Assembly (NCBI GenBank): GCA_030278955.1
Contig: JAOANR010000015.1
Location: 14,927,917-14,991,916 of the forward strand
Reading direction: 5' to 3'
From: Hygrophila difformis
Taxonomy: Eukaryota > Streptophyta > Magnoliopsida > Lamiales > Acanthaceae
Length of the DNA stretch: 64,000 nucleotides
The notes beneath the pieces are model-generated. The model worked only from the letters and a program-made list of their open reading frames with translations. It ran no database searches and was not told the DNA's origin. Made by a program: the position numbers and the translations under genes. Of the stretch, positions 1 through 10,300 are shown in pieces (positions within the stretch are counted from its first letter, which is position 1; every line of letters begins with the position of its first letter).

Positions 1-483
1 ATTAACGATTAAAAAATATATAGAATTGTCAGTAGAAGTCAAACCGAACATTTTCAATAGTAGAAGTCAAACCGAACATTTTAATTGAAATGGAGTAGAG
101 TATTTCATAACTTTCGGTGCCAAATTTTCTTTACTCACTACGTTAATTATTGCTAAAGACAAACGATATATTTCAACTCAAAATCAATTGACAATTAGCG
201 TAGTGGTTTTGCCCAGAAGTTTATTTTTCATATCTTTAAGCCATCGCTCCTCCTTTATCTTCTTAGCTAGGCAAAGGGGTTGGCATGCCTACTTTGACTA
301 CTTTTAGAAAGGAAAGAACTTTTGGAGTTGATTTGTCGATTTGCAGTTCGTTTTTCTAAGGGGGTCCTACAATCTACTCGATGTGGGACAATCAACAATT
401 TCTACTATCTTGCGTAACGAAACTTTGAACACATAAGGTAGCCCCAACAAAATGTGAATTTCTTTATCTTTCGACATTTGCAG
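1..483 (+). other. Intron upstream of the P450 last exon
   Basis: No coding region is seen here. The stretch ends in a pyrimidine-rich tract and a CAG acceptor at 481-483, directly before the first codon of the P450 exon, so it is read as the 3' part of the single intron typical of A-type plant P450 genes. A 22-base segment is directly repeated at 33-54 and 61-82 (period 28). The first exon would lie beyond the left edge of the window. Confidence 0.6.
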
Positions 484-1116
484 AATCTAATAATCGGAGG
501 GGCGGATACGTCGCCGACGACGGTGGATTGGATTATCCACGAACTCATGAGACATCCAGACATATACAGAAAGGCTAAAGAGGAACTGGAGAATGTAATA
601 GGGAGAGATAGATGGGTAGAAGAAGACGACTTTTCTCGACTACCATATATGGAAGCCATTATCATGGAGTCCATGAGATTGCATCCAATTGGCACATTTT
701 TGGCCCCCCATTATGCCATTGAGGACTGCCAAGTTGGCGGATACGATATTCCAAAGGGAACGACGGTCCTCATCAATACATGGAGCATCGGGAGGGATCC
801 CAACACATGGGATTGTCCTGAGGAGTTTAGGCCCGAGAGATTCCTTGGGGAAGTAACTGATGTTACCGGAGGTAACTTCGGGTTGCTCCCATTCGGGTCG
901 GGTCGTCGGAGGTGCCCCGGGTATAACCTAGGAATGAAAACGGTGTGGACGACTTTGGGAAACTTGTTGCACGGATTCGACTTGAAGTTGGTGGATGGAA
1001 TGAAGCCTGAAGATGTATCCTTGGATGAAAGTTACAGATTAAGCACTTATCCGAAACAAGATCTTGAGCTCATCTTGGAACCGACTCTTCCACCGGACCT
1101 TTATGCAAGAATTTGA
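484..1116 (+). CDS. Cytochrome P450, A-type (CYP71 clan, CYP92-like), last exon
   Basis: This is the C-terminal half of a haem-thiolate monooxygenase, an ER-anchored enzyme that hydroxylates small molecules using electrons from P450 reductase. The exon opens with the oxygen-binding I-helix motif GGADTS. It then has the K-helix ExxR (ESMR, 667-678), the PERF motif and the haem loop FGSGRRRCPG at 892-921, with the ligand cysteine codon at 913-915. The frame is open for 211 codons to a TGA at 1114-1116. An open frame also continues a few codons upstream, but there is no ATG, and the CAG at 481-483 fits the conserved intron position of the family. The haem-loop context and C-terminus look CYP92/CYP71-like. 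The subfamily and substrate are not assigned, and the N-terminal half is outside the window. Confidence 0.92.
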   Translation, partial: NLIIGGADTSPTTVDWIIHELMRHPDIYRKAKEELENVIGRDRWVEEDDFSRLPYMEAIIMESMRLHPIGTFLAPHYAIEDCQVGGYDIPKGTTVLINTWSIGRDPNTWDCPEEFRPERFLGEVTDVTGGNFGLLPFGSGRRRCPGYNLGMKTVWTTLGNLLHGFDLKLVDGMKPEDVSLDESYRLSTYPKQDLELILEPTLPPDLYARI

Positions 1117-1774
1117 TCAATTGTGGAACCAGTATTTGTAGCGATTATTATCGAATAAGGTTTCGGCTACTACAAACACTGATTATTTGAAATGTGACAC
1201 TACACGGATGTGCTGTTGTAATTTGGTCTAGAAACCCAATTAACACATCCATGTGTATGGTCTATTTCAATTATGGGTGTTGTTACTTGTTAGTGTCCGA
1301 AAATTAGTAGGGACTCCTTGTAATAATCTGTTTTTATAATTATCTTAAGTTTCTATATAATGTAGTATATGATATGACTCAATATGAGATCGAAATTAGA
1401 ATGTTATAGACTAATCCAATAAAGCGTGTCTAAGATGTTGAGGAGGTCGAGAAAAATGGCCGGTCATAAAATTTAACAGATTGTAGAAGAGCATCGGCTA
1501 CTCTATTTTCTTCTCAAGAACAAAAGAAAAAAAAAACCTCCCAATCCCATTGACACCATTACATAATTTTCTATTTAATTACAAGGAATAAAGAATAATT
1601 GATGAAAAGGTATTCTACGAACTAGTATAGCAATTTTCCATGCGATGGCGGGGCCCGGGAATTTAATTTGACAGCTATACAATCTATAATTAATTCATTT
1701 TAGAAGAAAATTTATCCCTCTACATATGTACTTCTACTTAGAAGAAATACACGACAGAACACTGTTTGATATTT
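1117..1774. other. P450 3' flank, no gene seen
   Basis: This AT-rich sequence holds the 3' UTR and downstream flank of the P450. No ORF, RNA gene or recognisable repeat end was found before the MULE end near 1,775. Confidence 0.5.
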
Positions 1775-2454
1775 GAAAAATCTTTCCCACACCCAATTTA
1801 GTTTAAACTCTTTTTTTGCCCTAATTGCACGATGCTGAAGAAGATTAGCAATTCCTCATTTCGATTAGCACTCCTTCTCTACGATTAACAATCCCAAATT
1901 TTGATTAGCAATCACTCTCTTCGATTCGAACTCCCAAGCACCGATTAGCAATCTCACTCCCAAGCATTGTGCTTTTGGTTCCTGGGCCTCAATCTCACTC
2001 TCAATCTCAGTCTCAATCTCACTCCCTCACTCCCAATCTCACTCTCAATCTCACTCCCATCTCACTCCCTCACTCCCAATCTCACTCTCAATCTCACTCC
2101 CGATTACTCTCAATCTCACTCCCTCACTCCCAATCTCACTCTCAATCTCAATCTCACTCCCGATTAGCAATCTCACTCCCAATCTCACTGTCTTCGTACA
2201 CTCAATCTCGCCCTTTCTCCCCTCCGCTTTTCTGCACTCGGTCTTGGCGATTGGATATGTTTTGGTCTCGCGATTGGAGACACAGCCACCGCAATTGGAC
2301 ACGCCGCCGCGGCGCCGCACAAAGCCTTGCCCACCAATTCGCGCCGCTCCCTCCGTTCCACCGTTCCAAATCTCCCTCCGTTCCCTATCGATTTGCTGTC
2401 CACCACCGCACGAGTTTGCTGCCGATTGGTCTCCTCGCCGTTCCGGACCACCTA
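1775..2454. mobile_element. Left end of a Mutator-like element (MULE), split by the Athila insertion
   Basis: Around 1,777-1,832 a block with CTTTC, CCACAC, TTTAG, then AAACTC before seven Ts and GCCC is matched in inverted orientation near 34,825-34,880. This gives a terminal inverted repeat about 33 kb away. The interior right of the Athila (30,531-34,830) encodes a MULE transposase, which supports the class. The final five bases, ACCTA (2,450-2,454), are duplicated at 30,526-30,530. The outer 9-bp target duplication could not be fixed, so the outer boundary is approximate. Confidence 0.6.
1985..2190 (+). repeat. Subterminal CAATCTCACTCC-type minisatellite
   Basis: Irregular tandem copies of CAATCTCACTC and CTCACTCCC fill this stretch of the MULE arm. 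The right arm (about 34,480-34,830) has an analogous but diverged array of GATTGCCACTCCC-like units. Open frames here are low-complexity artefacts of the repeat. Confidence 0.75.
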
Positions 2455-2756
2455 TGATAATGGCCAAAAATGACCATTATTTTCAATCCATTTCCGTGTC
2501 TTAAACGGGCATTTGATCGCATTCCGGTCTTACATTAAGTAAGAAAGCAGTCGAATTGGACTAATTTATGCATAATTGTAAAAATAATAAGCTGGTGTGA
2601 AAAAGACATAAATATGTAATTTTATTACATATTTATGTTAGAAAAATCCAAAAACATGAGAAAAAGAAAAGGAAACAAAAAGATGGGAAAAAGATAGAAA
2701 AGCCCACAAAAAGAATAATTTCGGCCCATCTGGCCCAATTCAGCAGGCCCAGGAAG

Positions 2757-2998
2757 ACCTTTGTCGCGGAAGCCCCTTGGCGCGATGCAGTGTTCCGCGA
2801 CAAAGGCATGTTCCGCGACCAAGTGGCCCAAATGAAGAGGAGACCAGCCAAGCCCCTTGGCGCGATGACCTTTGTCGCGATGGCATGCTCCGCGACAAAG
2901 GCATGTTCCGCGACCAAGATGCACAAATAGAGACACAAGACCCAGTCGAGAAGCCTTGCCACATGCAGTGTGTTCCGCGACCAACTTGATGCTCCGAG
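2757..2998. repeat. CpG-rich TCGCGGA motif array I in the LTR
   Basis: About seven copies of TTGTCGCGGA or its reverse complement TTCCGCGACAA, in both orientations, occur in about 240 bp. The last copy is mutated (CTCCGAGACAA). The array sits 80-320 bp upstream of the TATA box at 3,075. It is repeated at 26,124-26,365 in the 3' LTR. Confidence 0.8.
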
Positions 2999-3074
2999 AC
3001 AAAGCTGTGATGTGTGTGATGTCTTAAGACACAATGGGCTAGAATCAAGGCCCATGGGCTTAGGGTTACACTTC

Positions 3075-3082
3075 TATAAATA
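3075..3082 (+). promoter_or_regulatory. Probable LTR TATA box
   Basis: TATAAATA lies in a CTTCTATAAATATGAGG context, downstream of palindrome array I, and fits a Pol II core promoter for the element. The identical site in the 3' LTR is at 26,442-26,449. Promoter use is inferred, not shown. Confidence 0.5.
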
Positions 3083-3736
3083 TGAGGTGTCTCCCATGAG
3101 CTAAGGGTTAGTTGGCCAGTAGAGAGATTGAATTGTTGTAGAGCTCTTGCAGGCAAGCTTAGGAGTTCTTCCTTAGGTAGAGTAGTTTAGGTTTATTTTC
3201 ATGTATTATTTAATTTTTGCTCTTAGCTTAACTTAGTTTAGTGTTTTACTGTTCACAGTTGCTTAGATAGCCATTTTTACACTATGTTTTGGTTTCTAGA
3301 CTCTTGTTTTAGGGTTTGTAATACCCAAATCATGGGTATTAACAATACCTCTTCAATAATATGGGAAAACATTCATCATTTGTGTCCCAAATCATGAAAT
3401 GGGTCTCACACCCCATGGATTTATGCTTTCTTTTTCATTTTGGGGTCATTTGACCCCCATTTTGTTATTTTTATGTTTACTGTTGGCATATTATGGATAA
3501 TGTTGTGTGGATGTGTGATCAAACCCTAGATTAGGACTCTTGCTTTATTTTAATATTCTGCCCTCCCTTGTTATTTTTGTTTAAGCATGTTCTTCTTTAT
3601 TTTGAATGTTTCTTGCTTATTTTTAGCTTAGAGTAGCTTTTTGATCTGAAATAGGGTGAGATCACGCTGTTTGCATGCCACTGTTCATTTCTGCTTTTTC
3701 TGACTTTTGTCCTGAACCACCTCGGGCGCCAACCGC

Positions 3737-4256
3737 CTTTTGGCGCGGAACCACGTTCCGCGACAAAATGGCTGTTCCGCGACCAAGGTGTTTCAAGACA
3801 CTTGTCTCCATAATTTAAAACCCTTTGTCGCGGAATACCTTGTCGCGGAGCCACGTTCCGCGACAAAACTGTCCATGCATAGCGACAAAGGAGCCAAACT
3901 CTTGCATTTTGTCTTCATGGCTTCTTGTCGCGGAGCCACGTTCCGCGACAAAATCTCATTCTGGGACAGAAAAATTATGCCATGTTCCTTGATCTTTGAA
4001 CACCTTTTCGCGGAACACCTTGTCGCGGAACCACGTTCCGCGACAAAATTTCCATGCATAGCGCCAAGGGGTCAAATGCTTTAGGAGTTTTCTGAAAACA
4101 CTTTGTCGCGTTGTCACTCCTGTCGCGGAACCACGTTCCGCGACAAAATCTCACATAGCGACAAAGAGGCGTTATGCTGCCAAAAATTCTAAAAACTTGT
4201 CGGGATGTCCATGTCGCTGATCTTGGTCCGCGACAAAATTTATGATATCGCGACAA
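3737..4256. repeat. Palindrome array II in the LTR (12-bp arms, TTGTCGCGGAAC type)
   Basis: Roughly twenty copies of the TTGTCGCGGA half-site occur here. Several are paired head to head around a 3-base CAC spacer: a perfect 12-bp inverted repeat at 4,020-4,046, and near-perfect ones near 3,738, 3,840, 3,927 and 4,119. Spacing between pairs is about 85-100 bp. A TATA-like CTATTTAATC follows at about 4,262. The same array is at 27,104-27,623 in the 3' LTR. Confidence 0.85.
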
Positions 4257-7158
4257 AGGTTCCTCTCCCTCTATTTAATCTCAAACAAACTTCATTCTCT
4301 CCCTATCTTATATTGCAACACTCACATCATAGCCCCACGGGTTAGGATGTAACATTCTGGAATTGCAATATAGGGTGTTATGCTGCCCAAATTTTGATTC
4401 TCCATTTGCATCACTTAACTGATTGAACCCTTGACTCATTAATGATTAAAGATTGAGATTAGCAATAATCAAACTTCAATAATCATCATGACTAAAGGAC
4501 CCTTGTTCAATTGCCATTAAAACATTCTTGTATAAGCAAAATCTCGATGGCTTAAACAGATAATCTGGACTGTAATTAATTATGGTAGGAAGGATTATTT
4601 AAGACCATCAATTGTGGACCCAATCCACAACCCTGCATGAGAAACCAATGTCTCTCATACAAGGGCTCTTCTTTTGTTTCTTATTTATTTTGTCTTTGTG
4701 TGTTGTGTGGAACCATTAGTAAAGAATACATCAGACTAATGTTGGCGGGTACTCCCTCATGGATAACTAGCTCGTATTCTGGGTATTAGTTACTAATTGT
4801 TATTTTGCATGGTCTGGATGGCTGTCAGTGGAAGCCTTGGCGGTTCGCCCATCCGGGGTTATAATAGCTGCTCGGCTGACTCCCATCCAGATACAGTCTT
4901 ATTTTTATTATCTTAATTTCCAAACCTGAATCCCAATCCGTACTGGGAGACAGTTGGCATCAGTCAATGCCAACTGATGATCATTATAGAAGGGAAGCAT
5001 GTGGGTTTTTATCCGAATTCACAGACAGTGGAGGCCCAACTGGTGTTGACACCACCATTATAGGGTCTAAGCTGTCTAAATTCGCTCCATCCGAGTAATT
5101 GGGAAATTGGACAGTGGATGTTTACAGTCCACCTGATTATTCTGCCATTACTTTGGTCCCTTGACCACTTCATGTCTGTGTTGCACCTTCTGTCTAGACC
5201 CGCATCTATATTTTGGGTCAATTAATTTTACACTTCCATATATCTTTATGCATGATGTATAATATACTATTGTGGTCTGTACTTATTTTGGGATCCTTCC
5301 CTTGGACAATAGAAGTCTAGATCTTAAACAGATATTGCTTTATAAATTTCCAACAAAAACCTCTTTATAAAATCCGGATCCGAGTAAGGGATAAATTCTT
5401 CAGTTATGACTAATTCATATTCTTTCAAGGGTTGTATTTTGGGGAATTAAGAAGCAGATTCAGCGATTAGGTCTCGCCTAGACTGAAAGGGTCTGTGTTT
5501 TAACTGAGAGTCTAGTACCTGACAGGGAATGATTTTCAAATCCATTATTTTCCAAAATTGCTGATTGATGGAAATGTAAGATTAAGTGCTACACCGAGAT
5601 GGGGTCCACTTGGATTCAAATACAGTGTAGTAAATAGTCTTAGAGGAACATCATCCAGGCCTTGGTTATTTTCCAAGATAGGGTTGAGTTTTCTTTCAAC
5701 TGCTATCCTCTTCTGCCAAAGCCTACTTTTGAGTCCTGAGTGAGTGCATCCGGAACGAACTAATTTATTAGTTCGTTTCATTAGTTTGTATCTCATAATC
5801 ACCCGGAAGGAAGTGAACACACTAGTGGTTCACTGAGAGCCGGGAATTCTTGATCCATACTCCTTCATTCTGATGGGGAGCTGTCTTTTACTACCAGGGT
5901 CAGATTTTCAAAACCTCCGAGTGATAGGTTTAAATGCTTTCTTTACCGCTTTCTTTTAACCGCTTTCATTAGAGGTCACTCGGTTGTATTGAGAGTTGTG
6001 TAACTGCTACTAGGATTGACAGTTAAGGGATAGTTTAGGGCTGAATTCAAATCTTTGGGTGTGACATGGGAGAATGATAGTGGTACTTGGCATTTCAATA
6101 AATGATGTGTCGGGTGTTGCTTTTCCACCACAGATGAAGTAACACACCCAGGCCAGGGCAGTTACGAATCTATGGTATCTTAGAATTTGCGGTCTTAAGA
6201 ACATGTAAACTCACATTGCAAGTACCTGTCTGTTAAAGGGAAAGCCTTATTGAGAGCATGAGAATTAGCTATCTGATAGAATTATCCCAAACAAAGATCT
6301 GCGTATGAAAAGGGAAGTTTAATATTGCTGTGTCTCACTCTTGTCCAATTGTCATTCTTTTCTTCCTGTCCTTTCTGTCTACATTGTGACTCAACTTCAC
6401 GGTTGGCACAATGCACCATTTCCCTGCTTTCGTAGATAATGTTTACTGCATTCCTAGAATAATTCTTATCCGCTTTCTAGAATAGATTTATTTGCTTTGT
6501 AGATTAATTTAACTGCTTTCGAGATCTAGTTTAAATTCCCGTCAGTAGATATTAATCATCTTTCAAACCTATTGAGCAATACGAATGGAAAATCTAGTAA
6601 AACGACGTGGGACCTGCTTCTATCGCACATCCTCCAGTGAACGATCCGGTCTTACTATAAATTACTGTAATTTTTGACACCGTGCGCTTTCGGGGGCACA
6701 GTTTCTTAACTACGAGCAATAAAAACATGACTATGTATAAATATATCCCTAATCACAACACCGCCATCATAAATTGGTTTCATTAAATAAAACCTAAGCC
6801 AGGATCACGAATTTTCGGAAAATACTCATGTAGTGGGAATTAGTCAAAAGTTTCATGGCAGGAAATCTTATGGCAAGAATTGATGAGAAGTATCATGGCA
6901 TATTTGCCGGGGATCCTCAGTGTGACAGGCTGAAGGTCAACCTATCCCGGCTATGCCATGAGATTTGTCAACATTTCATGACAGAGAGGACCACAGCGCC
7001 ATTTGAAACCAAAGCACCATACTTGAGTAATAAAAAGACTAATAATCTTGATATATCCCTAAACCCTTTCCCGTGAATCATAACGCTTTTCATTTAATAA
7101 ATCTGACCTGGTATATTTTAGAAAAAGCTCGTGTTAAAGAAACTTGTCAAAAGTTTCA

Positions 7159-7176
7159 TGGTGCCGTTGCCGGGGA
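7159..7176 (+). other. Primer-binding site, tRNA-Asp type
   Basis: TGGTGCCGTTGCCGGGGA immediately follows the LTR's terminal CA. It matches the complement of the 3' end of plant tRNA-Asp except for one C-to-T change at the fourth base. This primer is characteristic of Athila-group elements. Confidence 0.9.
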
Positions 7177-7319
7177 GGATGCAGCGCCGTTTTATTTAGA
7201 GAATTACATTCCTCATTGCTCCTAGAGTAGCCTATACATATAATTATAAATATTCACCTTCAGAACCACTTCTAACCTGGGGATTGTACAGGTACTGTCA
7301 TTATTGAAGCCGTTGTTCT

Positions 7320-10300
7320 ATGCAAAGGAGGAAGCAGACGCCAGCCGAGATCCCGTTTAATTCAGAGATAGAAAAGACAGCTCGACGTCTTAGGGCGGAG
7401 ACTAAAAGAAGAAGGGAACGGGAACGACAGGCATTACTTTCGCCAAGCACCAGCAGCGATATTTCCGAAATGGCAAACCCTGACATCCCACCAATCATTC
7501 AACCCAATCCCCCACTTCACAACATTGAGGAAGACCCCGAAGATGCTGATCATGATGATTTGGATGATCCCCCTCCCCAGATCATACAAGGAGGTGGGAA
7601 TCCACCAAACATGGAGCAGCAGCACTTCGAGGCACCCCCTCCCAACCCGAACCAAAACCCACCAAACAACCAAAACCAACCAAATCAGCAAAATTTCCCA
7701 GACCAACAGAATCAGCAATACCATAACCCCCATCAGAATCCCCCGAATCCGAATGATTTCAATGATCCGAGGAACTATTTCATGCCTCAGAACTACTACC
7801 CACAGCAATACCAAGGCGGGCCTGAGAACAATCATCAAGCAGCAGCTGCTGCTGATTACATGCAGCCGATTTTAGAGCCATATCTGAACATTCCTGGACA
7901 AGCTCCATTCCTGGCCAGGAATTTCGAACTGAAACCGGCCCTAATCAATCTAGTCCACAGCAACCAGTTTGCCGGAGCAAGTCATGAAGATCCCCATGAT
8001 CACCTGCAAACCTTCCTAGAATTGTGTGACACGATCAAGAATCGTGATGTACCCGCAAACACTATTCGACTAAGGCTATTCCCCTTCTCTCTGACAAGCG
8101 GAGCACGAACATGGTACAAGTCACTGCCCGTAAATCAGAAGTCTACATGGGAAGATGTGATCAGAAACTTCCTAGCAAAATACTTCCCGGAGTCCAAGGT
8201 GGATGAATGCCGCTCCAAAATTGCGGAATTCAAGATGAAACCAGACGAGTCCTTGTATGATGCAAAGGAAAGATTCTTCAACCTACTCAGAAAGTGTCCT
8301 CAACATGGCTTCCATGACTGGGAGAGATTAAGAAAGTTCTACAGTGGTCTGACTCCAGCATGGAAATCCATGCTTGATGCTGCTGGTGGTCAACATTTGC
8401 TTTACATACCGATGGACCAAGCCTGGGCAAAGATTGAAGCCATGAGTGTAAACCGTTCTGTTCTAACTGATGATGGTAATCTCACTCCCCCTCGTAGTTT
8501 ATGTGCTGTAGGTACAGTAGAGAAGTCAGACATTGAAAAACTTCAAGAGCAAGTGGCAGCGTTGTCTGTAAATCAAGGAGTTGGAAGTTCTGCGCAGGGA
8601 CAGCAAACTGATGTGATCTGTGGACTGTGTCAAGGCGCTCATGCAACTGACACATGCGAGCAAGTCACAGCTGAGAGCTGTAACTATGCAGGAGCCTTTC
8701 CAAATAGACACCCGAATTTGTCCTACTCAAACAACAACGCCTTGAACTCACATCTCTTGAACAAGCCACAGCAACAACAGTTCAACCCTCAGCAGAACCA
8801 AGGATTCAATCAGAACAGGGGCCAACATTTTCAGAATCCAGGTTTCCAACCTCAGATCCAGCAGAGGCCGCCTCAGAATTTCCAGAACTTTCAGCCCAAT
8901 CAGAGTTTCCAGCCTCAGTTTGTCCCAAACCAAGGCCAGTGGAATCAGAATCAGCATCAAAATCAGAATCAGAATCAAAAGCCTCCTTCAAGGCTTGAGA
9001 ATCTGATGACCGATTTCATCACTAGTCAGAAAGAGATCAACAATCAACTGCAGGCCTCCATCAGAAATGTGGAGACCCAAGTTACACAGATGGCTAATGA
9101 GATGCAGAAAAGGGACAAAGGAACATTGCCTAGTACCGCGGAAAAGAACCCGCAATGCAAGGCAATAACCTTGAAATCTGGAAGAGTGCTAGCTGGACCA
9201 AAGGGAGCAGATACTGGAGTGGAATTTGAAGAAGATGATATTGTTGACAATGCTGGTAAGGAAGCTGATAATGGGAACGAAGCAGAAAAAGAGACAGCCG
9301 AATTGCAGACTGAAGCTGCGCCTGAAATGGCTGAAACAGATAAGGGTACAGGTGAAGGTACAACTTCCTTCCCTTCACCACCAAAAATTGCTAATAACAA
9401 GTACATGCCCAGGATTCCTTATCCTGCGCGGCTTAAAAATAAAGAACATGATCTTAAATTCAAGAAATTTCTGCAACGATTAAAGTCTGTAGAGATAACC
9501 ATTCCTCTCACAGAAATGATTTCCGAAATGCCCATCTATGCTAAGTTCTTGAAAGAATTGATTTCAGGAAAAAGGCAGGTTGAGCAGGAAGAGGTAATTA
9601 TTCTCAACAGCACATGCAGTGCCATCGTTCAGAGGAGAATGCCTGAAAAGAAAGAGGACCCCGGATGTTGCACACTTCCAGTACAATTCGGAAAGGCCAA
9701 AGTGAGTATGGGGCTTTGTGATTTAGGATCAAGCATCAATGTGATGCCACTAGCTATGGCCGTTCGCCTTAAGCTTGGAGAAATTCAACCGGTCAAGATG
9801 AGACTGCAACTTGCAGACAGATCGATCACTCAGCCCGTAGGAATCCTCAAGGATGTTGTGGTCAAAACCGGGCAGGTTCTTTTCCCGGTCGACTTCATCG
9901 TCCTCGACATTGAAGAGGATTCTGAAATGCCGCTTATCCTTGGACGCCCATTTCTAGCCACTGGTGGTGCACTGATTGACGCTAAATCCGGAAAAGTCAC
10001 CTTAAGGGTCGATGGCGAGGAGATCATCTTTGATATGGAGAAATTGCAGAAATTTCCGAATGACAGTTCTTGTTTCTCATTTGAAAATGTAATAGTTAGG
10101 GAAGAGCCAGACTCTGAACTTGATTGTGAAATGATGCTGGATGAACCATCAAAGCAGGTACTGAAGCCTGCTGGCGCGGAGCACAAAGGATGCAAAGCCG
10201 TTCACTTCGCCGATCCCGAAACAGGGGATTTGGAGGAATTTGACGGCATCGACTTCCATGATGACGCCAACCAAGAGGAGGAAGAGGATCCTGTACTGAT

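Larger units (their letters stand above)
2455..7158 (+). repeat. 5' LTR of the Athila element
   Basis: It begins TGATAATGG and ends TTTCA directly before the primer site. It contains two palindrome arrays (2,757-2,998 and 3,737-4,256), each followed within about 100 bp by a TATA-like sequence. Short open frames inside are not conserved coding sequence; they repeat identically in the other LTR. Confidence 0.95.

Noticed and set aside
1985..2190. Open frames and a CRISPR-like look in the CTCACTCCC repeats
   Set aside because: The units are short, irregular and have no unique spacers. This is a minisatellite in a plant transposon arm.
2625..3156. Several overlapping ORFs in the LTR
   Set aside because: They are created by the repeated TCGCGGA palindromes and duplicated identically in the 3' LTR. 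There is no domain or start context.
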